From an uncultured Actinomycetes bacterium (GTDB taxonomy: Bacteria; Actinomycetota; Actinomycetes; S36-B12): a stretch of 5,541 nucleotides of DNA. This document shows, piece after piece, positions 1 through 5,541 of the stretch. The notes under the pieces were generated by a model that saw nothing but the letters and a program-made list of their open reading frames with translations, was not told where the DNA came from and searched no databases. Location: the NCBI GenBank assembly GCA_905181745.1, contig CAJIYV010000074.1, positions 1 through 5,541 on the forward strand, written 5' to 3'. The position numbers and the translations under genes were made by a program. How positions within the stretch are numbered: the stretch's first letter is position 1; the number at the start of each line of letters is the position of its first letter.

Positions 1-843
1 GGACTCAGTTTCAATGGCTTTGACGGTAGTGAATTAGATAAAAAGATCATGCTGTGCGCGGCCGGCGTTAGCTCCAAGAAAAAAGTTGTCGATGCCTGCC
101 AGGGAGATTCTGGTGGACCCTTGGTGGTTGATGCAAGCGCCGGACCTCGACTTGTTGGAGTAGTCAGCTGGGGCGAAGACTGCGCCAGTACCTACCCCGG
201 TGTGTACAGTCGGGTGAGCGCCCTCAACACATACTTGCAAAGCGCCGGAGCGATACCGCTATCGATTCCCACTCTTTCGCCGAGGGTTACCGTTATCCCA
301 CTTCTTAACCAGCTGAAGGTTCGTATCACTGCCGGTCAAGATGGGACCACTGTGACCCAGTACGCGGTCACGGCTACCGGGCCACGTTCGATTGATCCGA
401 ATAACACTCACACCTTCACTTGTTTTGCAGCGCCGACCAAGCGCAGTGTCACTGGAAGTTGCTTAATTTCAGGACTCATCACGGGTGCTGAGTACACGAT
501 TACGGCAATATCTGCGACCGACCAAGGCAACTCGCCACCGTCGCAGCCGATCATTACGGTCCCCAGTGATCAACCGGTTGCAGGAAATATTAAGTCGGTC
601 AAGTTCACCGGGGAAACCGCCAAATTTCGCGTGACCACTTCGCTTACAAATGGCTCACAAATCAAAGCAGAGCGAGTGCTCTGCTCACCCGCGGGCGCCG
701 GAGCTATTCGCTCTGCTCAAATTTTCAATAATTCAGCGGTGGTTCAAGACCTCACTCGAAGTCGATACCGCTGTGTTGTTCGAATTTTCACCGAGGCTGG
801 TTCTGCAAAATCACCCGTAACGAAAATTCGCCTTCCACGTTAG
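1..843 (+). CDS. Secreted trypsin-like serine protease (family S1), C-terminal part, with Fn3-like tail
   Basis: The frame is open from base 1, so the start, signal peptide and catalytic His and Asp lie left of the window. The visible 280 residues begin inside the protease domain. GDSGGP at residues 35-40 carries the nucleophile Ser37 (bases 109-111). Asp31, six residues before it, sits in the S1-pocket position 189 of trypsin, and SWG (56-58) and PGVY (66-69) supply the usual pocket glycines, so cleavage after Arg or Lys is expected. Cys33 and Cys61 match the conserved 191-220 disulfide. After the protease domain come two beta-rich modules, about 90-187 and 192-280. The first has a Cys pair (141, 154) and a GLITGAEYTITA stretch typical of fibronectin type III; the second is more diverged, with Cys228 and Cys258. 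Such tails usually bind surfaces or polymers. Domain family is confident; the natural substrate is unknown. It ends 4 bases before a convergent inhibitor-like gene. Confidence 0.9.
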   Translation, partial: GLSFNGFDGSELDKKIMLCAAGVSSKKKVVDACQGDSGGPLVVDASAGPRLVGVVSWGEDCASTYPGVYSRVSALNTYLQSAGAIPLSIPTLSPRVTVIPLLNQLKVRITAGQDGTTVTQYAVTATGPRSIDPNNTHTFTCFAAPTKRSVTGSCLISGLITGAEYTITAISATDQGNSPPSQPIITVPSDQPVAGNIKSVKFTGETAKFRVTTSLTNGSQIKAERVLCSPAGAGAIRSAQIFNNSAVVQDLTRSRYRCVVRIFTEAGSAKSPVTKIRLPR

Positions 844-847
844 CTCA

Positions 848-1276
848 TTACTTGACTTGCATCACTATCACTTTGAGACGCTCTGTTGATGCAACTTCAC
901 CACTTGGGGCTGTTGTGGTTACCTTCACGTAGGCGATACCTGGTTTGAGACCTTCAACGCCCCAGTAAGTGGTGCCCCCGACTCCGACGGCCCCCGAGAG
1001 ATTCGCGTCCTCTTTGTAAAAGCCCTTAGTCAGTTTCACAGACTTTTTCTTGCCTTTCACGGTTGCTTTTACCGTGTATCCGGTTGAGGGGTTAGTTTGC
1101 TTGGCAATCAAGACCACTTCCTTGGAAGTCAATCGCACTTGCCCATCTTGCATGAAGATTGCGATAGTGAAGTCACCCTTAGTCGGGTCTGCAGCCTGTG
1201 CGGGCGCAGCGCCGAAAGCTGTTAATGCGAACGCTGACGCAACAAACGCTGCGAGGAATTTCGGTAGTTTTTTCAT
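848..1276 (-). CDS. Secreted chagasin-like (I42 family) peptidase inhibitor, probable
   Basis: This 142-residue protein starts with a clear Sec signal peptide: KK near the N-terminus, a hydrophobic core at about 8-23 and an AQA|AD cleavage site near residue 28. The mature part is about 114 residues, the usual size of chagasin/ICP inhibitors. NPSTGY at 62-67 matches the family's first binding loop (NPTTGY/F), and GVGGTTYW at 98-105 matches the second GxGG loop, followed by a GxAYVKV strand. The third loop, normally containing RPW, is not recognisable; residues about 120-128 read TTTAPSGEV. The Trp that often follows the first loop is Val69. Known members block papain-type cysteine peptidases by inserting the three loops in the active cleft. 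It lies tail to tail with a trypsin-like protease gene, but I42 proteins are not known chiefly as serine-protease inhibitors, so a functional pairing is only a guess. Another Ig-like secreted protein is the main alternative. Confidence 0.7.
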   Translation of the reverse strand: MKKLPKFLAAFVASAFALTAFGAAPAQAADPTKGDFTIAIFMQDGQVRLTSKEVVLIAKQTNPSTGYTVKATVKGKKKSVKLTKGFYKEDANLSGAVGVGGTTYWGVEGLKPGIAYVKVTTTAPSGEVASTERLKVIVMQVK

Positions 1277-1282
1277 GACCTT

Positions 1283-1309
1283 AGTATGTCATCAGAAAAC
1301 GAGTGTGAA
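1283..1309 (-). promoter_or_regulatory. Candidate leaderless promoter of the I42-like gene
   Basis: On the - strand, CATACT (1288-1283, four of six matches to TATAAT) lies exactly 6 bases before the ATG at 1276, so transcription would begin at or next to the start codon. TTCACA (1309-1304) matches five of six bases of TTGACA, though the 15-base spacer is short; using TACTAA (1286-1281) instead gives 17 bases. The -35 element directly abuts the stop codon of the upstream gene. The only ribosome-binding-like sequence, AAGG, sits 2 bases from the ATG, too close to work, which favours leaderless translation. Confidence 0.4.
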
Positions 1310-2383
1310 CTACTTGGTCGTCACACGCGTCAATGCAGCATTTCTCGTTTCTTGCGTTTGCGCTTGAATCTGCAAGAACACTGCTTCGCGCGCCCTGCGC
1401 TCCGCGGCGTTACCCATCAGCATTGCACCGCCTGAACTCGCCGTGATTACAGCGATAGCGCACTCGACAGCAAACTCAAGTATCTGAACGCGCAAGGAAA
1501 CCAGTGCCGATCTGGGAGTTTTAGGGTTGTCTGTCGCGGCATAAGCGCGCTCACGCAGCCCGTGATATTTACTCGCCAATTCACTTGCAGCAATTATTCC
1601 CTGCTCCTGCTTACGACTGGATGCGACTTCATTGAGTTGCTCAATTGCTCCCCGCGCAACGCCTAAGGCCGCCGGATTGGGCAAAATTGTTTTCATCGAA
1701 TCAGCTACCAGCCATTTGTCTGCATCAATCACGCTGAATACGCAGTCGCTAGTAATCAAGGTGTGATCAAATGTAATTGGCCTACTGTGTGTACCTGACA
1801 TTGCCAACAGTTTCAATGATTCCCCCACAACACACGAATTAAATTCTTCGGTGAAGTCTCGGATCGGTAGATAGAAAATCACGAACTTAGATTTATCTTC
1901 CGTGAACGCTAACAGCATCAGTACGTCGGCGATATCCCAACTCGTTACCCAGTCAAGGGTCCCGGTCAGCTCCCACCCACCTTCACATTGATGAGCGACT
2001 GGGTTTGGCGGCCCCCCACGTCGCACATGTGCAAACGCAATCGCGGCCAAAAACTCGCCCCCCTGCAATCCAGACAACCACCGTCTCGAAAGTGACTCAC
2101 TCGCTGACTGGTTTCCACCCTCAAGCATTGTGCGTAATGGTGTCTGGTGTTGGCTCCAACAAAACCAGGTACTCGCATCTGCCCCAGCAAGGCGCTCGGT
2201 GACTTCACGTTGTTGTGCCAATGCCCGTGGGGCACCATGGGCCCCTGCGCAGGCAAGTAAATCAATGTGGCTTCGAGGAACTCCCGTGTGATCAGAAATT
2301 TCGGCACTTTCTGCAATCACTTGAAGAGCTGACTCGATCTCAACCGTGAGTTGTGCTCCTGGCTCAATTATTCGCGCGCTCAC
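1310..2383 (-). CDS. Acyl-CoA dehydrogenase-fold flavoprotein, substrate unknown
   Basis: With the GTG at 2383 the protein has 357 residues, slightly under the usual 380 or so. An N-terminal helical domain (about 1-105) includes a TWFCWSQH segment. A central beta domain follows, with GGEFLAAIAFAHVRRGG at about 108-124 and GGWELTGTLDWVTSWDIAD at about 135-153, the pattern that lines the flavin and substrate site in acyl-CoA dehydrogenases. The C-terminal helical domain ends in SGGAMLMGNAAERRAREA and an IQAQT motif (about 317-343), matching the flavin-contacting end of the family. I cannot place the catalytic Glu with confidence, so it may be a dehydrogenase, a flavin monooxygenase of the DszC/HpaA-like branch, or a non-dehydrogenating relative. 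A longer form from TTG at 2407 is possible, but it would read through an inverted repeat and lacks a ribosome site; AGGTGG (2393-2388) is placed 4 bases before the GTG. It diverges from dapC, with which it may share control. Confidence 0.75.
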   Translation of the reverse strand: MSARIIEPGAQLTVEIESALQVIAESAEISDHTGVPRSHIDLLACAGAHGAPRALAQQREVTERLAGADASTWFCWSQHQTPLRTMLEGGNQSASESLSRRWLSGLQGGEFLAAIAFAHVRRGGPPNPVAHQCEGGWELTGTLDWVTSWDIADVLMLLAFTEDKSKFVIFYLPIRDFTEEFNSCVVGESLKLLAMSGTHSRPITFDHTLITSDCVFSVIDADKWLVADSMKTILPNPAALGVARGAIEQLNEVASSRKQEQGIIAASELASKYHGLRERAYAATDNPKTPRSALVSLRVQILEFAVECAIAVITASSGGAMLMGNAAERRAREAVFLQIQAQTQETRNAALTRVTTK

Positions 2384-2387
2384 CCAC

Positions 2388-2393
2388 CCACCT
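2388..2393 (-). promoter_or_regulatory. Ribosome binding site deciding the start of the flavoprotein gene
   Basis: AGGTGG on the - strand is five of six matches to AGGAGG and lies 4 bases before the GTG at 2383. It supports this start over the TTG at 2407. Its first two bases overlap the outer end of the inverted repeat at 2392-2417, so a hairpin in the mRNA, if the transcript includes the repeat, would partly cover it. Confidence 0.5.
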
Positions 2394-2417
2394 AAGCACG
2401 GTGGCAACCGTGCTTAG
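2392..2417. promoter_or_regulatory. Perfect 11-bp inverted repeat between divergent genes, candidate operator
   Basis: CTAAGCACGGT (2392-2402) is followed by a 4-base spacer, GGCA, and then its exact reverse complement ACCGTGCTTAG (2407-2417). It fills most of the 49-base gap between the flavoprotein start (2383) and the dapC start (2433). No T run follows on either strand, and both genes point away, so a terminator is unlikely. The size and symmetry suit a dimeric helix-turn-helix repressor controlling both genes. The right arm touches a -10-like hexamer of the dapC promoter. No regulator gene is adjacent in the window. Each arm is seen directly; the operator role is inferred. Confidence 0.6.
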
Positions 2418-2432
2418 ACTTAGGGTTGCTTC
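2415..2432 (+). promoter_or_regulatory. Possible dapC promoter -10 region and leader
   Basis: Two TAnnnT hexamers precede the GTG at 2433: TAGACT (2415-2420, four of six matches to TATAAT) and TAGGGT (2421-2426), the latter exactly 6 bases before the start codon as in leaderless promoters. No convincing -35 box is spaced correctly for either. AGGG (2422-2425), 7 bases before the GTG, could instead serve as a weak ribosome site if transcription starts further upstream. The evidence does not decide between these. Confidence 0.3.
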
Positions 2433-3596
2433 GTGCCAGAAAACTTCCTAGTCCCAAAAATGAGGCCCCATGCAGTCTCAATCTTCGCAGAGATGTCGCG
2501 CCTTGCGGTAGAAACTAATTCGATCAATCTTGGCCAAGGATTCCCAGACACCGATGGTCCCCAGGAAATCAAAGACGAAGCGATCCGGTGCATTCAAAGC
2601 GGCCGCGGGAACCAGTATCCGCCACCACACGGCTTCCCAGAGTTGCGTTCGGCGATCTCCGCTCATCAGAAGCGCTTTTACGACCTTGTCGTTGACCCTG
2701 ATACTGATGTTGTTGCAACAACCGGGGCCAGTGAAGCTATTGCGGCAAGTGTGCTGGCGCTTGTTGAGGCAGGTGACGAGGTCGTATTTTTTGATCCGGC
2801 ATTTGATGTGTACCGAGCAGCGATCGATTTAAGTGGCGCGAAGCCCGTTGGGGTTCCATTCACTAAGCCGAATTTCCGACCAGATATTCAGGCGTTGGCA
2901 GAAGCGATCACTCCCGCAACCAAGGTGCTCCTACTCAACTCGCCACACAATCCCAGTGGCATAGTATTTAATTTTGAAGAACTCAGCGCCATTGCTGCCC
3001 TGGTAACCACTCACAATTTAATTGTTATTTCGGATGAAGCCTACGAACATTTGTGGTTTGACTCTAACCGTCATATCCCGATTTCTACTTTGCCAGGAAT
3101 GTTAGAGCGCACAATTACCATTGGTTCGGGAGGAAAATGTTTTTCATTCACGGGTTGGAAGGTCGGTTGGGCGAGTGGACCGCGCGCTTTGATCACCGCC
3201 GTCAAAGCGGTACGCCAGCACTTGAGTTACGTATCGGGCGGGCCATTTCAACTGGCGATCGCACATGGGCTCGGACTGCCAGACCAGTATTTTACTGAAC
3301 TTCGCCAGGATCTTGGCGTTAAGCGAGATCAACTCAGCGCTGAATTAGCGCAAATGGGAATGAGAGTGATCCCCACCGAAGGGACGTATTTCGTCACCAC
3401 AGATATTTCCCCCCTCGGCTACACCGACGGCTTTGAGTTCGCACGGATGTTGGCCAAAAAATGTCAGGTTGTTGCGATCCCGCACCAAGTCTTTACCGAG
3501 TCAGGTCAAGACTTTAAAGAATACGTACGGTGGGCGTTCTGTAAAAAGCCTGAAGTTCTGGCAGAAGCCACCACTCGAATCCGAACTATTTTTTAA
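2433..3596 (+). CDS. dapC: N-succinyldiaminopimelate aminotransferase (DapC type), PLP-dependent
   Basis: This complete 387-residue class I/II aminotransferase is of normal family length. It likely converts N-succinyl-2-amino-6-ketopimelate to N-succinyl-LL-diaminopimelate, with glutamate as amino donor, for lysine and peptidoglycan. Visible landmarks are INLGQGFPD (31-39), NQYPP (60-64), GASEA (98-102) for the PLP phosphate, NSPHNPSG (169-176) with Asn173, SDEAYEHL (200-207) with Asp201 and Tyr204 contacting the ring, the Schiff-base Lys235 in GSGGKCFSFTGWKVGW, and Arg366 in YVRWAFCK for the substrate carboxylate. The whole chain follows mycobacterial DapC closely as I recall it, including FAEMS, LSYVSGGPFQ and the C-terminal FCK. 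The same fold includes kynurenine/glutamine and methionine aminotransferases, and no other dap gene is present, so the fold is certain but the exact substrate is not. The GTG start keeps the seven or so residues normally before the RPHA motif; ATG 2460 would remove them. Its last 11 bases overlap the convergent gene. Confidence 0.8.
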   Translation: MPENFLVPKMRPHAVSIFAEMSRLAVETNSINLGQGFPDTDGPQEIKDEAIRCIQSGRGNQYPPPHGFPELRSAISAHQKRFYDLVVDPDTDVVATTGASEAIAASVLALVEAGDEVVFFDPAFDVYRAAIDLSGAKPVGVPFTKPNFRPDIQALAEAITPATKVLLLNSPHNPSGIVFNFEELSAIAALVTTHNLIVISDEAYEHLWFDSNRHIPISTLPGMLERTITIGSGGKCFSFTGWKVGWASGPRALITAVKAVRQHLSYVSGGPFQLAIAHGLGLPDQYFTELRQDLGVKRDQLSAELAQMGMRVIPTEGTYFVTTDISPLGYTDGFEFARMLAKKCQVVAIPHQVFTESGQDFKEYVRWAFCKKPEVLAEATTRIRTIF

Positions 3597-4098
3597 GGGT
3601 CAAATTAAATTTTATGGCCACGGGACTACCCAGTGTTGACGCCCGGCTCCCAGTCATTGTGCCTATGCCCTGCACCTTTTTAAAATCGCCCGTTCCGCTG
3701 ATTACTGTGATGGAACCCCCAAAACGGGCATCTGCTGTTCCCCCACCTTTCGCGAGGGACAAGCCTTGGCCATCAACCGCCAGTCCAAGGATTGAGCCAT
3801 TGTCCAAAGTCACGGTGACGAATCCACCGAAGGGGCCGCTGCCGTCTGTGTAATTCACTACACCCAGGAACTCAACTTTCCCCGGCTTACCGTCAATTTT
3901 GGTGGCGCTCGTCAGGTAGTTCCAGCCGTAGGTGTGACCCCCCGGTAAAACATTCAGTGTTGTTTCTTCACTGAAAAACTTGGTAAGAAATACAACCTTC
4001 TCGCCCTTCGGTGCTGCATTTGCCGGGGCGATGAACCCGAGGCAGAGAGTTGCGATGACGGCGGCGATGAGCCCGGTGCGAATCGTGGGTGTGTTCAT
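3586..4098 (-). CDS. Small secreted beta-rich protein, possibly AOC/dirigent-like barrel
   Basis: The 170-residue product has a Sec signal peptide: Arg7, a hydrophobic stretch at 9-24 and an ANA|AP cleavage site after residue 28. Cys19 is not in a lipobox, so it should be released or wall-associated rather than a lipoprotein. The mature 142 residues have no cysteine and alternate Gly-rich turns with short hydrophobic strands. GGSITVISGTGDFKKVQGIG (about 127-146) resembles the GTG-x-F-x-x-x-x-G strand-turn seen in allene oxide cyclase/dirigent-type eight-stranded barrels; this is the only recognisable motif and gives no enzymatic function. The ATG overlaps the clpB stop in an ATGA arrangement, but it has a good promoter of its own and no ribosome site. 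At the 3' end its TAG (3588-3586) lies inside the last codons of dapC. The gene is solid; the family assignment is tentative. Confidence 0.75.
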   Translation of the reverse strand: MNTPTIRTGLIAAVIATLCLGFIAPANAAPKGEKVVFLTKFFSEETTLNVLPGGHTYGWNYLTSATKIDGKPGKVEFLGVVNYTDGSGPFGGFVTVTLDNGSILGLAVDGQGLSLAKGGGTADARFGGSITVISGTGDFKKVQGIGTMTGSRASTLGSPVAIKFNLTLKK

Positions 4099-5541
4099 GA
4101 CCGAATTTTAAGTGATTCGCCGTCGTCTGCCACCGCAATTACACAGGTGTCGCCATCGGTTAATTCACCACCTAATAGCGCCATGGCCAACTTGTCACCC
4201 ACCGCGGTGTGAATGAGCCGACGCAGTGGACGTGCTCCGTACACGGGATCAAAACCCCGATCAACCAACCAGGTGAGCGCCATAGCTTCCAACTCGAGGG
4301 TGATCCGGCGTTCAGAAAGCCGTTCCTGCAATTGCTTAATGTGAATTTCGGTGATTCGACGCAGTTCTTCCTTGTCAAGTGGATCAAATGTGACCATCGC
4401 GTCGAGTCGATTAAGAAACTCGGGTCGGAATTTTTGGCGAACAACTTCCATAACGGCAGCCTTGCGCTCAGAGAATGGCACATCTTGGTCAATCAAGAAT
4501 TGGGAACCTAAGTTAGAGGTCAAAATCAAAATAACATTACGGAAATCGACGGTTCTTCCTTGGCTGTCCGTCAAGCGCCCGTCGTCGAGAACTTGTAGCA
4601 AGATGTCAAATACTTCGGGGTGCGCTTTTTCAATCTCGTCGAACAAGATGACGGAGTAAGGACGTCGACGTACTGCTTCAGTGAGTTGGCCACCCTGTTC
4701 GTAACCAACATATCCGGGAGGTGCGCCAACTAACCGCGCCACCGAGTGCTTCTCGGAGTACTCGCTCATGTCAATACGGACCATGGCTCGTTCGTCATCG
4801 AAGAGAAATTCCGCGAGTGCTTTGGCCAACTCGGTCTTACCAACGCCGGTTGGCCCCAGGAACATGAAGGAACCGGTTGGTCGGTTGGGATCGGAGATCC
4901 CTGCTCGCGCACGGCGCACCGCGTCACTGACTTCATGCACTGCTTTGGGTTGGCCGACCACCCGCTCGCCAAGATGGTCATCCATGCGTAGCAGTTTCTC
5001 GGTTTCCCCCTCCAGCATTCTACCTGCCGGGATGCCGGTCCACGCCGCAACAACTTCAGCGATGTCATCTGCGGTGACTTCTTCTTTGACCATGGTCGAT
5101 TCACGCGCATTGGTTTCCGCCGTGACCTTTTCGAGTTCTTCTTCAAAAGTGGGGAGTTCAGAATACAGAATCCGTGATGCTAGCTCAAAGTCTCCTTCAC
5201 GCTGGGCTTTGTCAGCAACTGCACGCAAGTCGTCGACGAGGACCTTGATTTCGCCAATGCGGTCTAGTCCTTGCTTTTCAGCATCCCAAAGGGTGCGAAG
5301 TTCGCGCAGTTCTATGTCTTTTTCCGCGATCTCAGCCCGAATCTTGGCCAAACGATTTTTCGAGGCATCATCTTTTTCTTTTGACACCGCGAGATCTTCC
5401 ATGCGCAAGCGGTCTACTTGACGTTGAAGCACATCAATCTCAACGGGCGAGGAGTCAATTTCCATCCGCAAACGACTCGCTGACTCATCCATTAGGTCAA
5501 TTGCCTTGTCGGGTAGAAAGCGACTGGTGATGTAGCGATCG
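4095..5541 (-). CDS. clpB: ATP-dependent disaggregase ClpB, C-terminal portion
   Basis: The gene enters from the right edge; the first complete codon ends at 5540 and reads DRYITSRFLPDKAIDL, the end of the first AAA+ module. About 481 residues of a protein normally near 860 are visible. A long coiled-coil middle domain follows (about 28-155), with a Tyr at 126 aligning to the regulatory motif-2 Tyr. The second AAA+ module has Walker A GPTGVGKT (229-236), pore loop GYVGYEQGG (276-284), Walker B VILFDE (297-302), an Arg finger in FLNRLD (Arg378) and sensor-2 GAR (435-437). The full-length middle domain and the absence of a ClpP-docking IGF/L loop make it ClpB rather than ClpC or ClpA. It works as a cytosolic hexamer with DnaK to pull proteins out of aggregates. 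The stop TGA (4097-4095) overlaps the ATG of the next gene. Its promoter, and any HspR site, lie outside. No damage is seen. Confidence 0.97.
   Translation of the reverse strand, partial: DRYITSRFLPDKAIDLMDESASRLRMEIDSSPVEIDVLQRQVDRLRMEDLAVSKEKDDASKNRLAKIRAEIAEKDIELRELRTLWDAEKQGLDRIGEIKVLVDDLRAVADKAQREGDFELASRILYSELPTFEEELEKVTAETNARESTMVKEEVTADDIAEVVAAWTGIPAGRMLEGETEKLLRMDDHLGERVVGQPKAVHEVSDAVRRARAGISDPNRPTGSFMFLGPTGVGKTELAKALAEFLFDDERAMVRIDMSEYSEKHSVARLVGAPPGYVGYEQGGQLTEAVRRRPYSVILFDEIEKAHPEVFDILLQVLDDGRLTDSQGRTVDFRNVILILTSNLGSQFLIDQDVPFSERKAAVMEVVRQKFRPEFLNRLDAMVTFDPLDKEELRRITEIHIKQLQERLSERRITLELEAMALTWLVDRGFDPVYGARPLRRLIHTAVGDKLAMALLGGELTDGDTCVIAVADDGESLKIRS
4105..4133 (-). promoter_or_regulatory. 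Leaderless promoter for the secreted beta-rich protein, inside clpB
   Basis: On the - strand, GTGGCA (4133-4128, four of six to TTGACA) is followed after 17 bases by TAAAAT (4110-4105, five of six to TATAAT), then by 6 bases and the ATG at 4098. Transcription would therefore start on or beside the A of the ATG. No Shine-Dalgarno-like sequence precedes the start. The -10 lies over the final clpB codons (Leu-Lys-Ile-Arg), so the coding and promoter functions share bases. Confidence 0.55.

Noticed and set aside
1303..1326. GTGTGA and TCACAC form a 6-bp inverted repeat around the flavoprotein stop, resembling a CRP site.
   Set aside because: The half-sites are 12 bases apart rather than the 6 of a CRP operator, and the stem is too short with no T run to be a terminator.
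1050..1367. A 105-codon + strand frame opposite the I42-like gene and its promoter.
   Set aside because: It runs antisense to a signal peptide and conserved inhibitor motifs and has no ribosome site or homology I recognise.
1966..2316. A 116-codon open frame on the - strand inside the flavoprotein gene.
   Set aside because: The overlapping frame carries clear acyl-CoA-dehydrogenase motifs, while this one has no recognisable feature.
2405..2407. TTG at 2407 as the start of the flavoprotein gene, adding eight residues.
   Set aside because: The extra codons are made of the inverted repeat, and the well-placed AGGTGG favours GTG at 2383.
3221..3227. CTTGAGT, the half-site of the HspR-binding HAIR element found upstream of actinobacterial heat-shock genes.
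   Set aside because: No matching ACTCAAG half is present at the needed distance and it lies in the middle of dapC, so it is chance.
4768..5421. A 217-codon open frame on the + strand opposite clpB, rich in Ser and Arg.
   Set aside because: It is the antisense shadow of strongly conserved ClpB codons; composition is unlike a real protein and no start signal is seen.
5490..5492. ATG at 5492 as the start of a separate shorter Clp protein.
   Set aside because: The upstream codons continue the ClpB sequence to the window edge, so this Met is internal.

Overview
The window reads as a compact stretch of an actinobacterial chromosome. Six genes cover almost all of it; the two largest gaps are about 33 and 50 bases, and two gene ends overlap. 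G+C looks close to one half by eye, lower than in most soil actinobacteria. The best clues to the host are an aminotransferase that closely resembles, from memory, the mycobacterial DapC type, short actinobacterial-style signal peptides, a secreted trypsin-like protease with an Fn3-like tail, and promoters that appear to produce leaderless mRNAs. A small-genome aquatic actinobacterium (acI-like) would fit, but that is inference.

Layout from left to right. (1) The 3' part of a secreted trypsin-family serine protease on the + strand, with two Fn3-like modules after the protease domain. (2) Only 4 bases on and tail to tail, a small secreted protein on the - strand that I read as a chagasin-type (I42) peptidase inhibitor. 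(3) Upstream of it on the - strand, an acyl-CoA-dehydrogenase-fold flavoprotein of unknown substrate. (4) Diverging from that, a PLP aminotransferase on the + strand, most likely N-succinyldiaminopimelate aminotransferase (dapC, lysine and peptidoglycan precursor synthesis). A perfect 11-bp inverted repeat lies between genes 3 and 4 and is a good operator candidate. (5) Converging on dapC and overlapping its end by 11 bases, a small secreted beta-rich protein on the - strand. (6) Its ATG overlaps the stop of the last gene, the C-terminal half of the ClpB disaggregase, which runs off the right edge.

The genes do not form one pathway. Envelope and secreted functions (protease, inhibitor, beta protein) are interleaved with housekeeping ones (dapC, clpB). 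The more notable signals are regulatory. Two secreted-protein genes have a -10-like hexamer exactly 6 bases before the ATG, so the transcript would start at the start codon, and both promoters lie in or against the 3' end of the upstream gene. I see no mobile element, RNA gene, CRISPR array or defence-like cassette, and no clearly new multi-gene system. The protease/inhibitor pair and the shared operator are the two places I would look at first.
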